Source of the DNA: CAZFAT01 sp964517075
GTDB lineage: Bacteria > Acidobacteriota > Vicinamibacteria > Vicinamibacterales > SCN-69-37
NCBI GenBank assembly: GCA_964517075.1
Contig: CAZFAT010000104.1
Coordinates: forward strand, 1 to 11,472
Length of the DNA: 11,472 nt
Direction of reading: 5' to 3'
The notes under the pieces were generated by a model that did no database searches, was not told where the DNA came from, and saw nothing but the letters and a program-made list of their open reading frames with translations. Within the stretch, counting starts at the first letter, position 1. Each line of letters opens with the position of its first letter. This document shows, piece by piece, positions 1 through 7,115 of this stretch. The position numbers and the translations under genes were made by a program.

Positions 1-1
1 G

Positions 2-1054
2 GGCAACGTCTTCTTCATCGACCCGCAGCACGGCACGGTGCCGCCGTTCGCGCCGCGGGTGTCGAACCCGTTCACCGGGTTCATCCTGCCGGGCGCGGGC
101 GCCTCGGGCATCAACATCATCGACTCGGAGCTGCAGAATCCGCGCGTGCAGCAGATGGCGTTCGGCGTCGAACGGGAGATTGGCCGTCGACAGGTGCTGC
201 GCGTCGACGTCGTGCACAACCGTGGCAGCCAGTTCATCATCGGCCGCACCATTGGCGAAGTCTTCAACCCGGTCGTGGACGGCCCCGATCGCGTCGTCCG
301 CCTCGAGTCCAGCGCGCGGACGCAGTACAGCGCCCTTCTCGTCGAATTCGAGCGCCGCTACGCCGAGCGCTATGGCCTGCGCGGCGCGTACACGCTGGGC
401 CGCGCGTGGAACTTCGCGAACGACGACCAGATTCCCTTCGGCAGCGGGCCTCTCGACCCGAACGATCTGGAACGCGAGTGGGGACCGACGCCGAACGATC
501 GCCGCCACCGGCTGGTGCTGTCGGGCGTGGCCGACCTCGGTTACGGCCTGCAACTGGCCGGGTTGTGGACCATGTCGTCCGGCGTGCCGATGGACATCCT
601 GCTGCCGGGCGGCGAGTCGCGAATCCCCGCCCTGCCGCGCAATGCCGGCGGGCGGATGTTCGAGAACGCCGCCGAGCTGAACGCCTTCATCACCGACCTG
701 AACGCCGACGGCGGCATCAATGGTGTCCCGCTGCCCCTTGTGTCGTCCGACGCGAGGTTCAACGACGGCTTCAACTCGCTCGACATGCGCCTCTCCCGAC
801 GATTCAACCTCGGAACCGTCAGGGTCGACGCGTTTGCCGAAGTCTTCAATCTGTTCGACGTCACGAACATCCTCGGCACGAGCACCGTGAACTACTCAGG
901 CTTCGTGAACGCCCTGGTGCGTGATTCGAACGATCCGAACCATCCGGGCTTCCTGACCTCATCGCGTTTCGGCACGCCCGTCAGCACGGCCGGCGGCGTG
1001 TTCGGATCGGGCGGGCCACGGGCGCTGCAACTGGGGGCGCGGATCGGGTTCTGA
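2..1054 (+). CDS. TonB-dependent receptor, Oar-like, C-terminal part (5' truncated by window)
   Basis: The frame is open from base 2, so the gene begins upstream; the 350 visible residues are only the C-terminal part of what is usually a protein of about 1000 residues. Family knowledge: these are outer-membrane beta-barrels that take up large substrates using TonB energy, and the Oar-like branch with a carboxypeptidase-regulatory-like N-terminus is abundant in Acidobacteriota. Seen here: alternating beta-strand segments such as RVDVVHNRGSQF and YGLRGAYTLGRAWNF, the late-barrel motif VDAFAEVFNLFDVTN, and the typical end (SSRFGTPVSTAGG, then GGPRALQLGARIGF) with a terminal Phe, the signal for BAM insertion. 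The plug domain and TonB box are outside the window. It is on the same strand as the operon that starts 90 bases downstream and may feed it, but co-transcription is not shown. The substrate is unknown. Confidence 0.88.
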   Translation, partial: GNVFFIDPQHGTVPPFAPRVSNPFTGFILPGAGASGINIIDSELQNPRVQQMAFGVEREIGRRQVLRVDVVHNRGSQFIIGRTIGEVFNPVVDGPDRVVRLESSARTQYSALLVEFERRYAERYGLRGAYTLGRAWNFANDDQIPFGSGPLDPNDLEREWGPTPNDRRHRLVLSGVADLGYGLQLAGLWTMSSGVPMDILLPGGESRIPALPRNAGGRMFENAAELNAFITDLNADGGINGVPLPLVSSDARFNDGFNSLDMRLSRRFNLGTVRVDAFAEVFNLFDVTNILGTSTVNYSGFVNALVRDSNDPNHPGFLTSSRFGTPVSTAGGVFGSGGPRALQLGARIGF

Positions 1055-1076
1055 GGGAATCCTCTCGACCCGTTTC

Positions 1077-1098
1077 CCGCCGGGCTGTAGTCCGGCGG
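1077..1098. other. GC-rich hairpin between receptor gene and operon
   Basis: Two perfect 7-base arms, CCGCCGG (1077-1083) and CCGGCGG (1092-1098), enclose an 8-base loop GCTGTAGT. No T-tract follows, so it is not a canonical intrinsic terminator. It could be a weak terminator or attenuator, an mRNA 3'-end stabiliser, or one copy of a dispersed palindromic repeat. No convincing -35/-10 promoter is visible in the 90-base gap. Confidence 0.4.
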
Positions 1099-1130
1099 CG
1101 ACACCGCGGGCTGATGGACGGACGAGAGTG

Positions 1131-1141
1131 GGGGAAGGGAG
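1131..1141 (+). promoter_or_regulatory. Ribosome binding site of the first operon gene
   Basis: A purine run GGGGAAGGGAG lies just upstream of the ATG at 1145. It supports this start, and it is one of the stronger Shine-Dalgarno-like sequences in the window, as expected for the leading gene of a translationally coupled operon. Confidence 0.6.
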
Positions 1142-1144
1142 ACC

Positions 1145-1714
1145 ATGGCCTATATCACCGTGCCTGAAGGGCTGCCCGGCATTCGCGGCCTCCTCACGTT
1201 CAGTCCGGAGACGGCGAAGCCGATGGGCGAGCTGGCCCAGACGCTGATGCGGGGGCCGAGCGCCATGACGATGGCCGAGCGCGAGATGATCGCGGCGGTC
1301 GTCTCGTCGCGCAACCGGTGCCACTACTGCCGGAGCGCGCACGAGGCGATCGCCGCCGAGCACCTCGGCGGGACCGACCAGGACTACACCCTGCTCGACC
1401 AGGTGCAGTCCGATCCCGACACCGCGCCCATCTCCGCCAAGATGAAGGCGTTCCTGGCCATCGCCGGCAAGGTCCAGCAGGACGGCAAGCTGGTGACGGA
1501 GGCCGACGTGGCGCGCGCTCGCACCGAGGGCGCCACGGACAAGGAGATTCACGACGTGGTGCTCATCGCCGCCGCTTTCTGCATGTTCAACCGGTACGTG
1601 GACGGCCTCGGCACCTGGCAACCGGACGATCCGCCGTTCTACAAGGAGGCGGGCAGGATGACGGCCGAGCGCGGGTACACGAACCGGGAGCCGTACCGGC
1701 CGCTCGAGCGATGA
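1145..1714 (+). CDS. AhpD-like / carboxymuconolactone decarboxylase family protein (peroxidase-related), copy 1
   Basis: This 189-residue protein is probably a cytoplasmic all-helical CMD/AhpD-fold enzyme; no signal peptide is visible. The family includes alkylhydroperoxidase D, which reduces peroxides using a CxxC thiol pair and a proton relay. The relay is intact here: E47 lies 12 residues before C59, followed by C62 and H66 (CHYCRSAHE). This is the same spacing as Glu118/Cys130/Cys133/His137 of mycobacterial AhpD. The His that precedes the second Cys in AhpD is Tyr61 here. The helical core at 138-155 (IHDVVLIAAAFCMFNRYVDG) is typical of peroxidase-related members. The ATG has a good ribosome binding site. 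Its stop overlaps the start of the permease gene in ATGA. It leads the operon, and a second, altered family member sits two genes later. A peroxidase or other thiol-redox role is likely, but the substrate is unknown. Confidence 0.87.
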   Translation: MAYITVPEGLPGIRGLLTFSPETAKPMGELAQTLMRGPSAMTMAEREMIAAVVSSRNRCHYCRSAHEAIAAEHLGGTDQDYTLLDQVQSDPDTAPISAKMKAFLAIAGKVQQDGKLVTEADVARARTEGATDKEIHDVVLIAAAFCMFNRYVDGLGTWQPDDPPFYKEAGRMTAERGYTNREPYRPLER

Positions 1715-3051
1715 CGTCGACCGGCACGGCCGGCCGCCTCGGCCTCTGGTCCGCTGTCGCGCTGGTCGTCGGACACACCATCGCCGTCGGCATCTTCCTC
1801 ACGCCGGCTGAACTCGTCGGAGCGCTGGCGTCGCCAGCGCTGACGTTCGGTCTCTGGATCGGCGCCGGCGCGGTCGTCCTCGCCGGTGCCGTGACCTTTG
1901 GTGAACTGGCCGCCCGCTACCCGATGGCGGGCGGGTTGTATGTGTATCTGCGCGAAGCGTGGGGCGAACGGGTGGCGTTTCTCTACGGGTGGCAGTCGCT
2001 GCTGATCATGGATCCGGGCGTGACGGCCGCGCTGGCCGTCGGCGCGGCGCAATATCTCGTTCTCATCTGGCCGGCCGCCGACGGCGCCGAACGCGCGATC
2101 GCCTGCGCGGTCATCTGGACCCTCGCCATGCTCACCATGGCCGGGCTTCGGATTGGCGCGCGCGTATTCGGTCTCATGACGGCCGTCAAGCTCGCCACGT
2201 TGTGCGCCATCATTCTGCTCGCGTTCGTGTCGGCGGATGGCCAGTGGGCCCACTTCTCGTCCGGGGCCGGACGACCGGCGGCCGCCCCGCCGATCGGCGA
2301 GGCGCTGGCACTGGGCCTCGTGGGCGTGTTCTTTTCGTTTGGCGGATTCTGGGAGGCGAGTCGCATTGCCGGCGAGGTACGGGACCCGCGCCGCACGCTG
2401 CCGCGCGCCTTCGTCATCGGCGTCGCGACCGTCACCGCCATCTATCTCATGACCACCGCGGCCTTCATCTATCTGGTGCCCCCCTCGGCGGCGACCAGCG
2501 CCCCCGAGTTTGCCCGCCGTTTCGGCGAGGCGCTCGTCGGGCCGGCCGGCCCCACCGTGCTGGCCTGGGTCGTCGTGTTGTCGGTGATCCCGAGCGCGAT
2601 GGCGATGATCATCGTGGCGCCGCGGTTGTACGAGGCCATGTCGGCCGACGGGCTGTTTCCCGCCGCACTCGCGCGGCGTCACCGATCGACGGGCGCACCG
2701 GTGAGGGCCACGCTGGTGCTGGCCGTACTCGCGACCCTCTTCGTGCTCCTCGGGACCTTCGAGCAGATTGTCGCGTTCTTCCTCTGCACGACGCTGGGCT
2801 TCATTGCCCTGGCCGCCGGGGCGGTCTTCGTCGCTCGCCGCCGGGCGGCTCCCGATGATGGACTCTTCCGGACGCCGGGCTATCCTGTGACGCCCGTGCT
2901 CTTCATGCTGCTCGTGCTGACGGTCGTGGTGATGGTGGCGGTGCACCGCCCGGTGCAGGCCGCGGCCGGCGCGATCATCGTGCTGATTGGCGTGCCCCTC
3001 CAGCGGCGCCTGGCGGTCCCTCGGGGGCGGGGCTCGGACGTGACGCCATGA
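1711..3051 (+). CDS. APC superfamily amino-acid permease
   Basis: The ATG at 1711 overlaps the previous stop (ATGA) and gives 446 residues, a normal size for a 12-helix APC transporter; the frame stays open upstream, but that part is the antisense-like shadow of the AhpD gene. Hydrophobic helices can be placed at roughly 12-33, 43-64, 84-112, 129-147, 152-172, 198-215, 233-256, 281-302, 333-349, 353-374, 394-410 and 414-430. Family signatures are the unwound TM1 variant HTIAVGIFLTP (22-32), FGELAARYPMAGGLYVYLREAWG (63-85), the TM6 segment FSFGGFWEA (208-216), RDPRRTLPRA after TM6 and ADGLFPAAL after TM8. This layout resembles the L-type/SteT exchanger branch more than the polyamine one. TM1 departs from the usual G-x-I-I-G-x-G-I-F, so the substrate may be unusual. 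It is an inner-membrane amino-acid or amine importer or exchanger, flanked on both sides by AhpD-like genes. Confidence 0.9.
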   Translation: MTSTGTAGRLGLWSAVALVVGHTIAVGIFLTPAELVGALASPALTFGLWIGAGAVVLAGAVTFGELAARYPMAGGLYVYLREAWGERVAFLYGWQSLLIMDPGVTAALAVGAAQYLVLIWPAADGAERAIACAVIWTLAMLTMAGLRIGARVFGLMTAVKLATLCAIILLAFVSADGQWAHFSSGAGRPAAAPPIGEALALGLVGVFFSFGGFWEASRIAGEVRDPRRTLPRAFVIGVATVTAIYLMTTAAFIYLVPPSAATSAPEFARRFGEALVGPAGPTVLAWVVVLSVIPSAMAMIIVAPRLYEAMSADGLFPAALARRHRSTGAPVRATLVLAVLATLFVLLGTFEQIVAFFLCTTLGFIALAAGAVFVARRRAAPDDGLFRTPGYPVTPVLFMLLVLTVVVMVAVHRPVQAAAGAIIVLIGVPLQRRLAVPRGRGSDVTP

Positions 3052-3629
3052 CTCGCATCCGGACGATCCCGTTCGCCGAGGCCGACGACCAGCTGCGGCA
3101 GGCGCGCGAGGCCCAGCACGCCCTCTATCCGCCCGAATACGACCTGCCGGTCCTCGGCTTCGACTCGGACGTCGCCGGCATCGTGGCGGCGCACTCGCTC
3201 ATCCCCGAGGCGCTGTACCATGCCTTCGCCACGTTCGGCGCGCTCATGTCCACCGCGCTGCCGCTGACGCGCCGCCAGCACGAGATGATTGCCACCGTCG
3301 TGTCCGTCGCCAATCGCACCTTCTACTGCACCGCGTGCCACGCCGAGTTCCTCCGGCGCGTGACGCTGGACGATGCGCTGGCAGAGGCCATCCGCCGGGA
3401 TTTCCGGACCGCGCCGCTCGATGAACCGGATCGCGCGATGCTCGAGTACGCCGATCAGATCACCCGCGATGCCACCGGGGTCACCGACGCCCACCACGCC
3501 CGGCTGCGCGGGGCGGGGTTCGACGATCGCGGCATTCTGCAGATCACCCTGATCGCGTCCTGGTTCAACTACATCAATCGGGTCGCCGACGCGCTTGGCG
3601 TTGGCACGACGCCCAGCCCGGCGCCATGA
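3048..3629 (+). CDS. AhpD-like / carboxymuconolactone decarboxylase family protein, copy 2 with relocated CxxC
   Basis: This is a 193-residue helical protein of the same fold as the 1145-1714 product but clearly diverged. Aligned without gaps over the active-site helices, E79, C94 and H98 match E47, C62 and H66 of copy 1. The first (resolving) Cys position is Thr91, and a new Cys, C97, stands just before the His, so the motif reads TFYCTACH. A CxxC pair therefore still exists, but shifted by one helical turn. It may work with different thiol chemistry, or it may have lost peroxidase activity. The core IASWFNYINRVADALG (about 169-184) is typical of the family. Both ends are ATGA overlaps (3048-3051 and 3626-3629), with no clear Shine-Dalgarno, which fits translation by re-initiation. 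The cellular location is probably cytoplasmic and the substrate is unknown. Confidence 0.83.
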   Translation: MTRIRTIPFAEADDQLRQAREAQHALYPPEYDLPVLGFDSDVAGIVAAHSLIPEALYHAFATFGALMSTALPLTRRQHEMIATVVSVANRTFYCTACHAEFLRRVTLDDALAEAIRRDFRTAPLDEPDRAMLEYADQITRDATGVTDAHHARLRGAGFDDRGILQITLIASWFNYINRVADALGVGTTPSPAP

Positions 3630-6600
3630 GCGATCGAGGGAAGTCCTGGCGCATGGTCGCGGTCGCGATCGTGCTGGTGTCGGTCGTGTCGGCCGCGATC
3701 TATGTCGTGCGCCGCCACACGGCCGGTCTGCCGTCGGCAGGCTCGCCCGCTTACGAAGACACGACGCGCCTCTTCTATCGCGGCCTCGCCGCCCTGCCGG
3801 TCGGGCTCGTGGACGACGCGAAGCGTGAGTTCACGGCGGCCGCGGCTGCGGCGCCAGGGGAACCGGCGCCGCTGGCGAACCTGGGTCTTGCCCACCTGAG
3901 GCTCGGCGAGTTCGACGCGGCCCTGCCGGCCCTCCAGCGCGCGGCGGAGCTCGCGCCCTCGAGCGGCCACATCGCGTTTCTGCTCGGCCGGCTCGAGACG
4001 GCCAGGGGCCAGCGCGACGAAGGCATTCGTCACCTGCGGCGCGCCGCCGAACTCGCGCCGGATGATCCGCACGTGCGCATGGCACTCGTGCAGGAGATCG
4101 AGTACGCCGCGGCGCCCGGCGCCGACGACGACGCGCAGCGCCTGCTCGAGGAGCTGGTGGCGGCCCGGCCCGACAACCCGGCGCTGCTGGTCGAGCGCGC
4201 GCGGCTCGCGGCCAAACGCGGCGACGCGGCGCTCCTCGCAGACTCCATCGCGAAGCTGGAACGCTTTGTCGCCTCCTGGCCTCCCGAAGTCGTCGATCAG
4301 TATCAGGCCGTGCGTGAAGCGGCCGCCGCTGGCAATCCCGCGAACGCCGCGCGCGCGGTCGCGTTTCTGAGGAACGTGGCGGCCCGGTTGCCTGCGTTCC
4401 AGGAAAGCCGGGCCAGCGTGACGCCGTCGGCCGAGCTGATTGCCGATCCGCTGTACGGGTTCGTACGGCTGGCCAATCCGTCCGCGACACCCTCGGCTCC
4501 CGACACGGCGCTGGTATTTTCACGCGAGGCGCTCGGCGCGGAGCCGGCGGCCTGGACCGGACTGATAGCGGTGTCCCTCGACGGGCAACAGCCTCCCGCG
4601 GTGTTCGTGACCGACGGACACCAGGTGCAGCGCGTCGATCGAAGCAGCCCGCCGCTGCCCGTGCCCGGCGGAACGCTGCCGGCGGGGTCCGGGCCCAACA
4701 GACTCGCGGCCCTGGACTGGAACCATGACTTCCTGATGGATCTCGTCGCGGTGGGCCCGGATGGCGTGCGCCTCTATCTGCAGACCGCCGCCGGCGAGTT
4801 TGTCGATGACACCGTGCGCGCATCCGCGGGCGGCACGGCGCTCACCGGCGCGATAGCCGCGTGGCCGGCGGATGTGGAAATGGACGGCGACCTCGACATC
4901 GTCGTCGGCCTGCGCGCCCAGCCGACCAGCGTGCTCCGTAACAACGGTGATGGCACCTGGCGCGTGACGCAGCCGTTTCCCGGCGTCACGGGCGCGACCG
5001 CGTTCGTGTGGGGCGACATCGACGGCGACGCCGATCCCGACGCCGCGATCGTCGACGAGCGGGGCGAGCTCCACCTCCTGGCCAATCGGCAGGCTGGCGT
5101 GTTCGAACGCATCCCCTCCGCTGGCGCCGCCTCCGGACTCGCGGCGATTGCGCTCGGCGACGTGAACGCGGACGGCGTGCTCGATGTGGTCGCGCTCGAC
5201 TCGGCTGGTGCCATCCGCCGGGCTTCTCTTGGATCGAACGGCTGGCGGGAGGAGGCGTGGACCCGATGGACGGCGGGCGGCCAGGCGGCGGCGGGAACGA
5301 TGCGTCTGCTGCTGGCTGACCTCGACAACAATGGCGCGCTGGACCTCATCGCGTCGAGTCCAGCCGGCACCGCGGTCTGGCTGGCGGGCGAGGATTTCGC
5401 CCTGACGCCCCTGGATGTCGGCGGACTTGCCACGACGGAGATCGCGGCGGCGGCCGATCTCAACGGCGATGGTCAGCTCGATCTCGCCGGGCTGGACGGT
5501 GGCCGACCGGTCCGTTTCACGGGCCGCGCGCCGCGCGGTTATCACTGGCAGGTGATTCGTCCCCGCGCGCAGGCGGCCGCCGGCGACCAGCGCATCAACT
5601 CGTTCGGCATCGGCGGCGAGATCGAGGTGCGATCCGGTCTGCTCGTACAGAAACAGGTCATCACGGGTCCGGTGGTCCATGCCGGTCTCGGCGCCCGCAC
5701 TCGGATCGACGTCACCCGGATCGTCTGGCCCAACGGCGTGCCGCAGGCCGAGTTCGATCCGGCGGTCGATCAGCCGATCGTCGCGCACCAGCGGTTGAAG
5801 GGATCCTGTCCCTGGGTGTTCGCGGACAACGGCACCGGCCTACAGTTCGTGACCGATTTCCTCTGGCGATCGCCGCTCGGCCTGCGCATCAACGCCCAGG
5901 ACACAGCCGGCGTCAGCCAGACCGAGGATTGGGTCCGCATTCGCGGTGATCAGCTCGCGGCCCGCGACGGCCAGTACGACGTGCGGATTACGGCCGAGTT
6001 GTGGGAGACGCACTACATCGACCAGGTGTCGTTGCTGGTCGTCGATCACCCCAAGGACGTGTCGGTGTTCGTGGACGAACGGTTTGCCAGGAACGCCCCG
6101 GCGCTCGAGGTGCATTCCGTGCGGTCGCTGCGGCCCGTGGCGCGGGCCTGGGATCACACCGGGCGCGAGGTCACGGACCTGGTGGCCTCGCACGACGGCC
6201 GCTATCTGACGGCGTTCACTCGCGGCCAGTACCAGGGGGTGGCCGAGGAGCACTTCGTCGAGATGGAGCTCGACCGACCGGCTGGCCCGTCCGCGCGGCT
6301 CGTCGCGCACGGCTGGGTGTACCCGACCGACAGCAGCATCAACGTGGCGATTGGCCAGGGTGGCCGGCTCCAGCCGCAGGGGCTGTCGCTCGAAGCCTTG
6401 ACGGCCGACGGCCGCTGGGTGGTCGCCGCGTCCGATCTCGGCTTCCCGGCCGGCAAGAGCAAGACGATCCTGATCGATCTCGGTGGACTGACTCGCGCCG
6501 GCGCAGCCGGTGCGCGCCGACTGCGGCTGCGCACGAACCTGGAGATCCACTGGGACGCGATTGGCGTGGCCGACGCGGCCCCCTCGGCCGAGCTGCGAAC

Positions 6601-7111
6601 GACCCGCGTCGCCCCGGGCCGCGCGACGCTCGGGTATCGTGGCTTTTCCATCACGCGGCAGGGTCACCGCGATCTGCCCGAGGTGCCGCTCTACGAGCGT
6701 GTCGCCAGCACGGCGCCACGCTGGCGCGACCTGGTCGGGTACTACACGCGCTTCGGCGACGTGCGCGATCTCGTCACCCGTGTCGAGGATCGCTACGTGA
6801 TCATGAACGCTGGCGACGAACTGGCGCTGTCGTTCCCCGCGCCGCCGCCGCCCGCGCCCGGCTGGACGCGCGATTTCGTGCTCATCGGCGACGGCTGGAA
6901 CAAGGACGGCGATTTCAACACGAGCTATTCGAAAACCGTCCTGCCGCTGCCGCGACACGGCCGCCCGGACTACGAGGCGGCGTCGTTCGAGCCGCGCCTG
7001 GAGGACGATCCGGTCTACCGGCGGTATCCGGAGGACTGGCAGCAGTACCACACGCGGTTCGTGGCGCCGCGCGCGTTTCTTCAGGGGCTCCGGTACGGCC
7101 CGGCGCATTGA
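3626..7111 (+). CDS. Membrane-anchored TPR + FG-GAP/VCBS + ASPIC-UnbV-like protein with large unassigned C-terminal region
   Basis: This 1161-residue protein starts at the ATGA overlap with the upstream gene. Order of parts: a short basic N-terminus and one hydrophobic helix at about 10-28, read as a signal anchor with the rest in the periplasm; TPR-like helical pairs at about 44-145 (for example ANLGLAHLRLGEFDAALPAL, with repeats ending in AELAP); a helical linker to about 260; then propeller-like FG-GAP/VCBS repeats with calcium-type loops at 364, 417, 464 (DIDGDADPDA), 512 (DVNADGVLDV), 565 (DLDNNGALDL) and 611 (DLNGDGQLDL). Residues about 636-725 resemble an ASPIC/UnbV segment (GIGGEIEVRSG, then VTRIVWPNG). 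From about 728 to the end I recognise no domain; notable are VTDFLWRSPLGLRI, ETHYIDQVSLLVVDHP, LRTNLEIHWDAIG and GDGWNKDGDFNTSYSKT. Only one Cys (C728) occurs. The function is unknown; an envelope binding or scaffold role coupled to the next gene's product is an inference. Confidence 0.82.
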   Translation: MSDRGKSWRMVAVAIVLVSVVSAAIYVVRRHTAGLPSAGSPAYEDTTRLFYRGLAALPVGLVDDAKREFTAAAAAAPGEPAPLANLGLAHLRLGEFDAALPALQRAAELAPSSGHIAFLLGRLETARGQRDEGIRHLRRAAELAPDDPHVRMALVQEIEYAAAPGADDDAQRLLEELVAARPDNPALLVERARLAAKRGDAALLADSIAKLERFVASWPPEVVDQYQAVREAAAAGNPANAARAVAFLRNVAARLPAFQESRASVTPSAELIADPLYGFVRLANPSATPSAPDTALVFSREALGAEPAAWTGLIAVSLDGQQPPAVFVTDGHQVQRVDRSSPPLPVPGGTLPAGSGPNRLAALDWNHDFLMDLVAVGPDGVRLYLQTAAGEFVDDTVRASAGGTALTGAIAAWPADVEMDGDLDIVVGLRAQPTSVLRNNGDGTWRVTQPFPGVTGATAFVWGDIDGDADPDAAIVDERGELHLLANRQAGVFERIPSAGAASGLAAIALGDVNADGVLDVVALDSAGAIRRASLGSNGWREEAWTRWTAGGQAAAGTMRLLLADLDNNGALDLIASSPAGTAVWLAGEDFALTPLDVGGLATTEIAAAADLNGDGQLDLAGLDGGRPVRFTGRAPRGYHWQVIRPRAQAAAGDQRINSFGIGGEIEVRSGLLVQKQVITGPVVHAGLGARTRIDVTRIVWPNGVPQAEFDPAVDQPIVAHQRLKGSCPWVFADNGTGLQFVTDFLWRSPLGLRINAQDTAGVSQTEDWVRIRGDQLAARDGQYDVRITAELWETHYIDQVSLLVVDHPKDVSVFVDERFARNAPALEVHSVRSLRPVARAWDHTGREVTDLVASHDGRYLTAFTRGQYQGVAEEHFVEMELDRPAGPSARLVAHGWVYPTDSSINVAIGQGGRLQPQGLSLEALTADGRWVVAASDLGFPAGKSKTILIDLGGLTRAGAAGARRLRLRTNLEIHWDAIGVADAAPSAELRTTRVAPGRATLGYRGFSITRQGHRDLPEVPLYERVASTAPRWRDLVGYYTRFGDVRDLVTRVEDRYVIMNAGDELALSFPAPPPPAPGWTRDFVLIGDGWNKDGDFNTSYSKTVLPLPRHGRPDYEAASFEPRLEDDPVYRRYPEDWQQYHTRFVAPRAFLQGLRYGPAH

Positions 7112-7113
7112 GG
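7110..7113 (+). promoter_or_regulatory. Ribosome binding site inside the preceding stop codon
   Basis: GAGG overlaps the upstream TGA (7109-7111) and sits 2 bases before the ATG at 7116. The spacing is too short for an ideal site, so coupled re-initiation after the upstream stop is the likelier mechanism. The 4-base gap is the only operon junction that is not an ATGA overlap. Confidence 0.35.
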
Positions 7114-7115
7114 TC

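Noticed and set aside
38..1054. Start of the receptor gene at the GTG at position 38
   Set aside because: The frame is open from base 2 with matching receptor-like sequence, and the visible part is only the end of a much larger family; it is a truncated gene.
1639..2946. 435-residue - strand open frame
   Set aside because: It is His/Arg/Gly-rich antisense shadow of the permease gene, with no domain.
1318..3051. A 577-residue permease starting at 1318
   Set aside because: The first 131 codons are Arg/Gly-rich out-of-frame reading of the AhpD-like gene; the APC family sequence begins right after the ATG at 1711, which overlaps the preceding stop.
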